Source: Phoenicimicrobium sp964438695
GTDB lineage: Bacteria; Atribacterota; Phoenicimicrobiia; Phoenicimicrobiales; Phoenicimicrobiaceae
Direction of reading: 5' to 3'
DNA length: 42,986 bases
NCBI GenBank assembly: GCA_964438695.1
Contig: CAYTKP010000005.1
Coordinates: 1 to 42,986 of the forward strand
A program made the position numbers and the translations under genes. Positions 16,514 to 23,924 of this stretch are shown one piece after another; the stretch's first letter is position 1, and each line of letters begins with the position of its first letter. Below the pieces are notes generated by a model that saw only the letters and a list, made by a program, of their open reading frames with translations, was not told where the DNA came from and did not search any database.

Positions 16514-17764
16514 TTAAGTATTTTGGTTTTTAATAGAATCTAAAAATTCTTGATTGTTTTTGGTATCTTTTAATTTATTGATTACAAATTTTATTGCTCC
16601 CAAAGTAGGTTGAGAAGATAATGCCCTTCTTAATACCCATATTTTTTGTAAGCTACCTTTTGGTATCAACAACTCTTCTCTCCGTGTTCCGGATTTTCTA
16701 ATATCAATTGCTGGGAATATTCTATTTTCTGAAAGTTCTCTGTCTAGTTTCAATTCCATATTACCTGTTCCTTTAAACTCTTCAAATATTACTTCATCCA
16801 TCTTGCTCCCCGTTTCTACCAAAGCAGTAGCCAAAATAGTTAAACTTCCTCCCTCTTCAATATTTCTTGCTGCGCCAAAAAATTTCTTAGGCCAATAAAG
16901 AGCGCTCGAATCAACTCCCCCTGATAATGTCTTCCCACTTGTAGGAACATTTTGATTATATGCTCTTGCCAATCTTGTTATACTATCTAGTAATATAACT
17001 ACATCTTGTTTTTGTTCTACTAATCGTTTAGCCCTTTCCAAAACTATTTCTGCCACTTTTATGTGATTGTCAATAGGCTGATCAAAAGTAGAACTTATCA
17101 CCTCTGCCTTCACTGATCTTTGAATACCAGTTACTTCTTCTGGTCTTTCATCAATCAATAATATAATAAGATTTATCTCTGGATAATTAGAGGTAATACC
17201 GTTTGCAATCTTTTCCAACAAAATTGTTTTCCCTGCTTTGGGGGGAGAAACAATAAGACCTCTTTGCCCTTTCCCAATTGGAGCAAATAAATCAATGAGT
17301 CTAGTTGATAACTCATCTGGTCTATGTTCTAATTTAATCATTTCTTCTGGAAATAATGGGGTAAGGTTCTCAAAATCTATCCGCATTTTTGCTAATTCTG
17401 GATCCTCATGATTAATTGCCTCAATTTTAAGTAAAGCATAATATCTTTCCCCTTCCTTTGGAGCTCTAACTTGTCCTGATACAAGGTCACCATTACTAAG
17501 ATTAAATCTCTTTATCTGAGAAGGAGAAATATAAATATCATTCCCACTAGGTAAATAACCTCCAGTTCTCAAAAATCCAAAACCTTCACCCATTATCTCC
17601 AAAATGCCCTCAGAAAACATATAGCCTTCCTTCTCTGCTTCTGCCTGCAATATTTTAAAAATTAGATCCATTTTTCTAATTCTAGAAAAATTATTAATCT
17701 TATATTCTTTAGCAATTTTGCACAAATCACTTATCTTTTTTTCTTTTAGCTCAGTTAATAACAA
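16514..17764 (-). CDS. rho: Transcription termination factor Rho
   Basis: Hexameric RNA helicase that ends transcription. The 416 residues have an N-terminal Rho_N helix bundle (about 1-45). The RNA-binding cold-shock-like domain covers about 50-120 (GFGFLRTGGYLPSGNDIYIS). The ATPase has Walker A SPPKAGKTILLEKIA near 175, ILLIDERPEEV near 208 and VILLDSITRLARAYN near 260. GGVDSSALYWPKKFFGAARN contains the Q-loop, and SGTRREELL the R-loop. The start is TTG with AGGAGG 10 bases upstream. It follows a 384-base leader, lies downstream of a terminator at 18047-18085, and is ahead of rpmE. Confidence 0.97.
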   Translation of the reverse strand: MLLTELKEKKISDLCKIAKEYKINNFSRIRKMDLIFKILQAEAEKEGYMFSEGILEIMGEGFGFLRTGGYLPSGNDIYISPSQIKRFNLSNGDLVSGQVRAPKEGERYYALLKIEAINHEDPELAKMRIDFENLTPLFPEEMIKLEHRPDELSTRLIDLFAPIGKGQRGLIVSPPKAGKTILLEKIANGITSNYPEINLIILLIDERPEEVTGIQRSVKAEVISSTFDQPIDNHIKVAEIVLERAKRLVEQKQDVVILLDSITRLARAYNQNVPTSGKTLSGGVDSSALYWPKKFFGAARNIEEGGSLTILATALVETGSKMDEVIFEEFKGTGNMELKLDRELSENRIFPAIDIRKSGTRREELLIPKGSLQKIWVLRRALSSQPTLGAIKFVINKLKDTKNNQEFLDSIKNQNT

Positions 17765-18046
17765 ATTATAAAGCCTCCTTATTGATTATGATCAAAATTA
17801 GTAATAATAACAAAATTATCAGAAGGGTAAACTCCTTCTAAAAACCTCTATTTTTATTATTTCTTTTCGTTTTATGCGATATCATTTCTGAACCTAGCAA
17901 ATTTGTTAAAACTTATTCCTTATTTAAACTTATACCTCTAAAAGAAGTTAAAGAATATTTATCTTAGGAAGGACATTGGATTTTCTTTGAAATTCCGATA
18001 CTTTGAAATAGCAATTTAAAGTAAATAAAAATATATTTGGAATTCT
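17765..18046. promoter_or_regulatory. Long untranslated leader region of rho
   Basis: No gene recognised. Since a terminator closes the upstream unit at 18047-18085, the rho promoter should lie here, but I found no -35/-10 pair good enough to call. On the minus strand AGAAGG...CCTTCT (about 17822-17840) forms a 6-bp hairpin roughly 60 bases before the start. Long leaders are common for rho, which is autoregulated in several bacteria; regulation here is inference. Confidence 0.35.
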
Positions 18047-18085
18047 ATTAAAAATAAAAAGAAGGCAATAGAGGAACTATTCTTC
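18047..18085 (-). terminator. Probable terminator after the nucleotidyltransferase gene
   Basis: On the minus strand GAAGAATAG (18077-18085), a 5-base loop and CTATTGCCTTC (18061-18071) pair with a 2-base bulge, followed by TTTTTATTTTT. It lies about 65 bases past the stop of the gene at 18149. Confidence 0.65.
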
Positions 18086-18148
18086 AATTATTTAATCATT
18101 TATATTTAATATTTTATCACTATTACCTAAATAAAACAAGTATTTATT

Positions 18149-18901
18149 TTATTTTTTTAGATGTTTTTGCACCAACTCATAGTCACTAATCTTATCTAGA
18201 TCTATCATTATTTCAGGATATGAAACAATAACTGCAATAGACTTATAACCAACCAAGTTTGATACTTTTTCTTCAATTTCATCTAAAGTGATAATTTTTA
18301 ATAAATATTTTAGCACAAATTTAAAACCTAATATTTTAGCCCATTTCCACATAGCTTTCCTATTTTCAAATAATTCTTGAATCATTTTTTTATTTTCGTA
18401 AAATATTTCTGGTTTAAAAAATATAATATTTCCCCCACAAAATGTGCCCTCTTTAATTTTCACATAAGTTCTTTGGGCTTCTGGATATTTTTTTATAATA
18501 TCTTCTTTCTGGATAATAGGATATCCTAAATGAGCTTTCTTCTCCAAACATTTTTCTATAAATTCATCTATAGCTTGGGGAGAAATCAAGGGAATGTCAG
18601 AAGTTAAAATCAATAAATCTTTATTTGTATTAAAATATTTAATGCCTACCTCTAAATTATAAAGTATGGAATTTCCTGGTTCTATAATTTGCTCAACTTT
18701 TTCTCCGATATAAGGGTAAAGCTCATTTTTTGGGCCAACCACTAGTATCTTATCTATATTTTTTGACTCTTTTAAAGCATCAACAATATAGTCAATTATT
18801 GGTTTCTCGTTTATCATAATCAAGGCTTTATTTTCTACATTAGTAGCTACTTCCAAAGGACCTCTTCTCTTTGTGCCAGCTAATATCATAGCATTAAACA
18901 T
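18149..18901 (-). CDS. Nucleotidyltransferase (GT-A / MobA-like NTP transferase)
   Basis: A 250-residue protein with the GT-A nucleotidyltransferase fold: NAMILAGTKRRGPLEVATNVENKAL-like opening (glycine-rich NTP loop followed by Lys), PIIDYIVDALKES, KILVVGP, and LLILTSDIPLISPQAIDEF near 100 with the metal-binding Asp. It resembles MobA/CofC-like enzymes that move a nucleotide onto a phosphorylated substrate. GRWPKMFN marks the start region: GGTGG lies 6 bases before the ATG at 18901, while the frame extends to 18934. The substrate cannot be read from sequence. It lies 203 bases downstream of pyrG and ends at a probable terminator. In Bacillus this place is taken by unrelated genes. Confidence 0.8.
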   Translation of the reverse strand: MFNAMILAGTKRRGPLEVATNVENKALIMINEKPIIDYIVDALKESKNIDKILVVGPKNELYPYIGEKVEQIIEPGNSILYNLEVGIKYFNTNKDLLILTSDIPLISPQAIDEFIEKCLEKKAHLGYPIIQKEDIIKKYPEAQRTYVKIKEGTFCGGNIIFFKPEIFYENKKMIQELFENRKAMWKWAKILGFKFVLKYLLKIITLDEIEEKVSNLVGYKSIAVIVSYPEIMIDLDKISDYELVQKHLKK

Positions 18902-19028
18902 TTTTGGCCACCTACCTTTTAACTTAAAATTCATAATTTATTTTCCGATAATATGCAACGTTTAACCCAACTGTATTCTATTCGCTAAACACTGGACACC
19001 CTACCTTATATCACTATTTCTCTGAATG

Positions 19029-19046
19029 ATACAATTCACGAGACTT
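19029..19046 (+). repeat. Intergenic CACGAGA word, copy 2
   Basis: ATACAATTCACGAGACTT matches the block at 1613-1630 with a few differences. It sits in the 203-base gap between pyrG and the nucleotidyltransferase. Related fragments (CCGTGAAAC, CTCGCGAAACC) follow up to about 19095. Confidence 0.5.
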
Positions 19047-19137
19047 ATTTCCGTGAAACATATGCTCGCGAAACCTGTCCCCGTGGAAATGAAGAACAAG
19101 CAGCGAGGATACGAAATACGCAATACTTATCAGGCTT

Positions 19138-20763
19138 TTAATTTCTTTCCTTTACCCGATACGGATTCTTTAGAGCTGCCTTAATAAATTCCCTAAATAA
19201 AGGATGAGCTCTATTGGGGCGTGACCTAAATTCTGGATGAAATTGAACACCAACAAACCATGGATGATTCGAAAGTTCGATAATCTCTACTAAATTCAAT
19301 TTATGGCATATCCCGCTAAATTTCATCCCGTATTCTAAAAATTTTTCTTGATAAAAGTTGTTAAATTCATATCTATGACGGTGTCTTTCGTAAACTATCT
19401 CTTCTTGGTAAGCGTCATAAACAAGTGAATTCTTCTTTATTTTACAGATATAAGCACCTAATCGCATAGTACCGCCTTTATTTTTTATAGACTTTTGATC
19501 TTGCAGAAGATCGATAACTGGGAAAGGGGTATTAAGGTCAAATTCTGTACTATTTGCCTTTTCTAATTTAATTACATTACGAGCAAATTCTATAACTGCA
19601 CATTGCATGCCTAAACAAATTCCCAAAAAAGGTATTTTATTTTCTCGAGCATATTTTACAGTTTTAATTTTCCCCTCAATTCCTCTTTTCCCAAATCCTC
19701 CAGGAATTAATATTCCTCTTATTCCTTTGAATATATCTTTAGAAGAAGAGCTTTTTACTTCATCAGAATCTATCTTTTTTATCTTTACCCTGCAATTGTT
19801 TTCTATTCCCCCATGGAGCAAAGCTTCGGTAATACTTATATAAGCATCTTTTAAGCTAACATATTTCCCTACTACTCCAATATAAATTTCTTTTTTTGGA
19901 TGATAGATCTTATTTAATATTGTTTTCCATTCTTCCAAATTTGATTCGCCACAATCTAAATTTAATAATTTTATTATTAATTCATCTAACCCTTGTTTTT
20001 TAAATATCAAAGGTATTTCGTATATAGATTCCACATTGATTGCTTCAATTATCCCTTCTTTTTTAATATCACAAAATAATGAGATTTTATTTTTTACCTC
20101 TTTAGAAAGTTTCGACTGAGAACGACAGATTATTATGTCAGGTTGGATACCTATTTCTCTTAGTTCTTTTACACTATGTTGAGTTGGCTTAGATTTCAAC
20201 TCTTTAGCAGCTTCAAGATAAGGAACAAACGTAACATGAATATAGAGAACATTTTCTTTTCCAATATCCTCTTTAAATTGTCTTATTGCTTCTAAAAAAG
20301 GTAGACTTTCAATGTCTCCAACGGTACCCCCTATTTCAACAATTACAACATCTACTTTTTCTTTTCCTATTTTGCTAATATATCTAATACTCGCTTTAAT
20401 CTCATCAGTGATATGTGGTATTACTTGAACAGTGGCTCCTAGAAAATCTCCCCTTCTTTCTTTGGATATTACCGATTTGTATATCTTGCCGGTAGTAATA
20501 TTATTATTTTTAGTCAAATTTAAATCAATAAATCTTTCATAATGGCCTAAATCCAAATCAGTTTCAGCTCCATCTTCAGTAACAAAAACTTCACCGTGCT
20601 GATAGGGATTCATAGTTCCGGCATCAACATTAATATAAGGATCTATTTTTTGAATAGAAACATTTAAACCCCTGCTCTTTAATAATCTTCCGATAGAAGA
20701 AGCAGATATACCTTTACCTAAAGATGAGACTACCCCACCTGTAACAAAAATATATTTCGTCAT
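19138..20763 (-). CDS. pyrG: CTP synthase
   Basis: Aminates UTP to CTP with glutamine and ATP. The 541 residues hold the synthetase domain (1 to about 270): KYIFVTGGVVSSLGKGISAS with the P-loop, KIDPYINVDAGTMNPYQHGEVFVTEDG, and VIVEIGGTVGDIESLPF. The class I amidotransferase domain has the nucleophile Cys in FLGICLGMQCAVIEFARN near 380 and the His-Glu of VGVQFHPEF near 515. AGAGGAG precedes the ATG. Upstream come an MBL-fold gene and a HARE-HTH protein; in Bacillus rpoE (delta, also HARE-HTH) is directly upstream of pyrG. Confidence 0.97.
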   Translation of the reverse strand: MTKYIFVTGGVVSSLGKGISASSIGRLLKSRGLNVSIQKIDPYINVDAGTMNPYQHGEVFVTEDGAETDLDLGHYERFIDLNLTKNNNITTGKIYKSVISKERRGDFLGATVQVIPHITDEIKASIRYISKIGKEKVDVVIVEIGGTVGDIESLPFLEAIRQFKEDIGKENVLYIHVTFVPYLEAAKELKSKPTQHSVKELREIGIQPDIIICRSQSKLSKEVKNKISLFCDIKKEGIIEAINVESIYEIPLIFKKQGLDELIIKLLNLDCGESNLEEWKTILNKIYHPKKEIYIGVVGKYVSLKDAYISITEALLHGGIENNCRVKIKKIDSDEVKSSSSKDIFKGIRGILIPGGFGKRGIEGKIKTVKYARENKIPFLGICLGMQCAVIEFARNVIKLEKANSTEFDLNTPFPVIDLLQDQKSIKNKGGTMRLGAYICKIKKNSLVYDAYQEEIVYERHRHRYEFNNFYQEKFLEYGMKFSGICHKLNLVEIIELSNHPWFVGVQFHPEFRSRPNRAHPLFREFIKAALKNPYRVKERN

Positions 20764-20813
20764 AAATCTCCTCTTTTAATTATTTATTAAATTAGTTGTT
20801 AGTGAATAAAACT

Positions 20814-20850
20814 AGCATAGAGTATACACAGTATGTATACGCTCTACGCT
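20814..20850. repeat. Imperfect inverted repeat upstream of pyrG
   Basis: AGCATAGAGTATAC (20814-20827) pairs with GTATACGCTCTACGCT (20835-20850) apart from one mismatch and a 2-base insertion. It lies in the 113-base gap after the MBL gene, 50 bases before the pyrG ATG, beside further copies of ACGCTATA-type words. It could be a hairpin in the pyrG leader. No T-tract follows. Confidence 0.45.
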
Positions 20851-20876
20851 AAACGCTATAAGCTATAATAGAAATA

Positions 20877-21515
20877 CTATTCATATTGCAAAACTATAAT
20901 TTGGTCATTTTTGGGTAGTGTATCTTTTTTAATTTCTAATTCACTTGATTCTAATTTTTTTACATTGTCTTTATTTGAAAGAAAAGGTTCTACCGGATCT
21001 ATCGAGAACTTAATAGCATCTGTCTTATAATGCATAGGAATAGTAATCTTAGGTTTTATATCGTTTACAATCTGGGTAGCTTGTACACTATCTATAGTAT
21101 AAAATCCACCCACTGGAATAAAGAGAATGTCCACTGAACCAATTTCAGTTAATTTATCTTGACTCAAAATATGTCCTAAATCACCCAAATGACATAAATT
21201 CAACCCATCGGCTTTAATCACAAATATAGTATTAGGCCCTCTTTTAGATCCGTAAACGCTATCGTGATATGAGGGTATTCCTCTAAATTCCATTTTGTGT
21301 GATTCTCTTTTTATTATTCCTTTAAAAACTACTGGTCTGCCTTTTACTCCTCTTACATAGTTGTGATCGAAATGTTCATGACTCACCGTAACAATATTCG
21401 CCTTAATTCGAGGTAATTTATAACCAAGTGTTTCATCAAAGGGGTCAGTAATAATTTTAATTCCTCTTTCATTTTCAATTAAAAATGAAGAATGGCCTAA
21501 CCATTTTATTTTCAT
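20877..21515 (-). CDS. UPF0173 metal-dependent hydrolase (metallo-beta-lactamase fold)
   Basis: A 212-residue MBL-fold protein of the UPF0173 (YtkL-like) group; substrate unknown. It opens MKIKWLGHSSFLIEN. The metal ligands are SHEHFDHN near residue 46-53 (HxHxxDH-type), HLGDLGH near 110-116, and PMHYKTDA near 160. Length is normal. It lies 62 bases downstream of the HARE-HTH/REase-like gene and upstream of pyrG, so it may share a transcript with either. Hydrolase activity is inferred from the fold and complete metal site. Confidence 0.9.
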   Translation of the reverse strand: MKIKWLGHSSFLIENERGIKIITDPFDETLGYKLPRIKANIVTVSHEHFDHNYVRGVKGRPVVFKGIIKRESHKMEFRGIPSYHDSVYGSKRGPNTIFVIKADGLNLCHLGDLGHILSQDKLTEIGSVDILFIPVGGFYTIDSVQATQIVNDIKPKITIPMHYKTDAIKFSIDPVEPFLSNKDNVKKLESSELEIKKDTLPKNDQIIVLQYE

Positions 21516-21576
21516 TATTTATTACCTCCTTAATATCATAATTATTATGGCTTAACAGACTTATTTATACCATATA

Positions 21577-23067
21577 TTAAAACATTTCACTAATTATCTT
21601 TTCTAATCTTTGTTTAGCTAATTCAGGTTTAAAATTTAATATGATACTACCCATTTCAGTTGTTTGTAATATATTAAATGGTTCCAAAGAAAGTATTTTT
21701 GCTGTTTCTTCAATCTCAGATTCTGCCACCTTTTTGGATTCAAAATGCTCTGTAAATTTTTGGTTAATGATCTTAGTTAATGATTCTAAATTGAGATATA
21801 ATTTTTTACCGTTATTTTCATTTAATACCCTAATCATAATATTAATTAATTTTATTTTATAATAAATTGATTCTCTCTTTTCAATCAATTCATTTATATT
21901 ATTTTCAATAGTATCATTGTCCAAAAATATTAATTTTAAATCGCTTAAAGAAAAAGGTAATCTATTATGTTCTTTTATAAGACTATCTAACCATCTTAAT
22001 TCGAATAACACAACCTTGTATTCTTCTATCTTTTTATTTAGTTTTTCATAATTAAAATCTGTAGAAATAATTATGGAAAAATCTGCTTTATATTTTTCTT
22101 TAGCCTCTTCTAATTCATCCCAAAACTCATATTTTTGTATTCTTTTACTCTGGTTATCCAATAGCTTACCATCAATAATTAGATTATAAGTCTTATAATC
22201 TAAGTGTGCCTTTGCTAAAATAAAAGAAGCTCTTCCTTCTGCTACAAGAGAAGTTTCATATCCTAGAAAATTAAATGCTTTTTGAATTAATTTTTTATAT
22301 TTTCTATTATCTTCAGTCTTTATAAGTTCAATTTTTAATTTTTCAGCATCACTCAGCCAATCAAAAAGCCCCCAGAAATTATTTTTCTCTTCAGCAAATC
22401 TGGAATCCCTTTTTAGAATATCTGCAATATACTTATAAAACAAATTGCTTCCCTTTGTTTCGACTTCCAATACTCTTTCACATATTTCTTTAAAAGAGAG
22501 GGGGCGCCCTTCTTTTTCTAAAGCATTAAATATCTTTTCACCTAAATCTTCTTGCGGTTCAGCAAGGGTCTCATTTTCGGTAACTAAAAAATATTTCCTT
22601 CTATCATAATCGATTAAACCAATAAAAACAATATCATTAACTTTTAAATTCTTTTTCCTATACCAGTCTTTTAAACCGATTATACAATTTAGTTCATTAT
22701 TTACTAACGCTTCAATTTCGATGCCCTCTTTATCGATAAAGGTAATTTCAATAATTTTTTTGTCTTTGGGGAAGAAAGGTCTCATATAACTAGTTAAGAA
22801 CATAGTGCCGTCTTTTAAACAATAACTGGTAAGAGAATATTTAATATTAGCATCTTTATATTTCCATTTAACCAAACCCCATATCCCTCTCTTTGTTCGT
22901 ATAAACCTTTTATCTCCGCTCATAGATGCATTTACTGTATAATAAGGTTCTTTTACTTTTAAGGGTTTTACTTTTATTAATTCTTCTGTAATTTTTCGAT
23001 AATGCAAGGGTTTTTCATGTTTACTCAATATTTCGTAAGCAATATCAGCAACTGATTTATGTTTCAT
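21577..23067 (-). CDS. Protein with two HARE-HTH-like domains and a restriction-endonuclease-like region
   Basis: Positions count from the upstream TTG of the frame (23085); the preferred start is M7, ATG at 23067, with a GGGGG Shine-Dalgarno. Residues 8-75 (SVADIAYEILSKHEKPLHYR...RFIRTKRGIWGLVKW) are a clear HARE-HTH, the winged-helix family that includes RNA polymerase delta and restriction-enzyme N-termini. Residues 85-170 look like a small beta-barrel (GLKDWYRKKNLKVNDIVFIG). Residues 178-245 are a second HARE-HTH-like unit (GEKIFNALEKEGRPLSFKEI...FWGLFDW). Residues 260-390 resemble a PD-(D/E)XK fold: FNFLGYETSL, YNLIIDGKLL (D305xK307), then ADFSIIISTDF and LPFSLSDLKLIFL. The usual upstream Asp is not evident, so nuclease activity is uncertain. 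The C-terminal 110 residues are unassigned. It lies where rpoE precedes pyrG in Bacillus. Confidence 0.7.
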   Translation of the reverse strand: MKHKSVADIAYEILSKHEKPLHYRKITEELIKVKPLKVKEPYYTVNASMSGDKRFIRTKRGIWGLVKWKYKDANIKYSLTSYCLKDGTMFLTSYMRPFFPKDKKIIEITFIDKEGIEIEALVNNELNCIIGLKDWYRKKNLKVNDIVFIGLIDYDRRKYFLVTENETLAEPQEDLGEKIFNALEKEGRPLSFKEICERVLEVETKGSNLFYKYIADILKRDSRFAEEKNNFWGLFDWLSDAEKLKIELIKTEDNRKYKKLIQKAFNFLGYETSLVAEGRASFILAKAHLDYKTYNLIIDGKLLDNQSKRIQKYEFWDELEEAKEKYKADFSIIISTDFNYEKLNKKIEEYKVVLFELRWLDSLIKEHNRLPFSLSDLKLIFLDNDTIENNINELIEKRESIYYKIKLINIMIRVLNENNGKKLYLNLESLTKIINQKFTEHFESKKVAESEIEETAKILSLEPFNILQTTEMGSIILNFKPELAKQRLEKIISEMF

Positions 23068-23215
23068 GGCACTAGCCCCCATCAATCAATTATTTAATTC
23101 CCCTATTCGACAATACTCCAATTCTTCAATTATTAATTTTTAAGCTTTGCATTAGATAAGTATAAAAATATATTAATTCTGTATAATTTTCGCTTTTAGA
23201 AAACACATTACATTT

Positions 23216-23245
23216 ATTATAAACACTTTTTTTAGTATTTTACAA
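23216..23245 (-). promoter_or_regulatory. Possible promoter of the HARE-HTH gene
   Basis: On the minus strand TTGTAA (23240-23245), an 18-base spacer and TATAAT (23216-23221). The -10 is exact, the -35 matches 4 of 6. It would give a leader of about 140 bases. Confidence 0.4.
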
Positions 23246-23371
23246 ACAAATTAATAAGAAAGTATCAAGTATCGAGTTAAATAATTTTTTAAAAAGTATA
23301 TCTTTTAGTGTGCGGATCGAATTTACTAGTTACTTTTCACCTATTATATAATCTATACGTTAGAATGCAAG

Positions 23372-23389
23372 ATACTATTCACGAGACTT
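23372..23389 (+). repeat. Intergenic CACGAGA word, copy 3
   Basis: ATACTATTCACGAGACTT, one base different from the copy at 19029-19046, followed in both places by a GTGAAA string. It is in the gap downstream of the carbonic anhydrase gene. Confidence 0.5.
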
Positions 23390-23423
23390 GTCCCTGTGAA
23401 AATGGGGATATGATATACGATTA

Positions 23424-23924
23424 TTATTTATATTTTTTCATTAATTCCACATATCCCATTGCATGGTTTCTTAAACCTTCTATCTCTTCTTCGGTAAGGT
23501 TTCTAACTACTTTAGCTGGTATTCCCATAGCCATTGTATAAGATGGTATTTTAGTTCGGGGTGTTACTATTGCTCCAGCACCAATAATTACCCCTTCTCC
23601 TATCTCTGCCTTATTGAGCACAACTGCTCCCATTCCAATTAAAGAATTATCTCCAATCCTACAAGCATGGAGCACTGCATTATGACCTACGGTAACATTA
23701 TTTCCTACTACGGTGGATATTCCTATATCACAATGAACTATACTACCATCCTGGATACTTGTATTTTCTCCTATGATAATAGAAGCTATATCACCTCTTA
23801 ATACCGCATTATACCAAATGCTGGCATATTCTTTTATTATAACCTCTCCAATTATAGTAGCATTTTCAGCGATAAAAGACTTTTCATCTATTATGGGTTT
23901 TTTCCCTTGAAAATTTAATATCAT
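23424..23924 (-). CDS. Gamma-class carbonic anhydrase-like hexapeptide-repeat protein
   Basis: A 166-residue left-handed beta-helix protein of the YrdA/PaaY/gamma-CA family. Hexapeptide repeats run from about 20 to 130. The three zinc His are visible in IVHCDIG near 69 and VGHNAVLHAC near 86-91. The RGD of YNAVLRGDIASIIIG near 43 and Q58-type residue in NTSIQDGSIVHC are conserved in active members. A short C-terminal helix follows. GGAGGTAAGAAA precedes the ATG, which overlaps the uvrC stop by 4 bases, so it is translationally coupled to uvrC; no functional link is obvious. Confidence 0.9.
   Translation of the reverse strand: MILNFQGKKPIIDEKSFIAENATIIGEVIIKEYASIWYNAVLRGDIASIIIGENTSIQDGSIVHCDIGISTVVGNNVTVGHNAVLHACRIGDNSLIGMGAVVLNKAEIGEGVIIGAGAIVTPRTKIPSYTMAMGIPAKVVRNLTEEEIEGLRNHAMGYVELMKKYK

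Larger units (their letters stand above)
23086..23423. other. Gene-free gap upstream of the HARE-HTH gene
   Basis: No gene recognised on either strand. It holds a CACGAGA-type repeat word (23372-23389), TATC(A/G)AGTATCGAG words near 23262-23279, and the candidate promoter at 23216-23245. Confidence 0.5.

Noticed and set aside
17765..18046. Consensus promoter for rho
   Set aside because: Several TATA-like strings exist but none has a -35 at a suitable distance; calling one would be guesswork.
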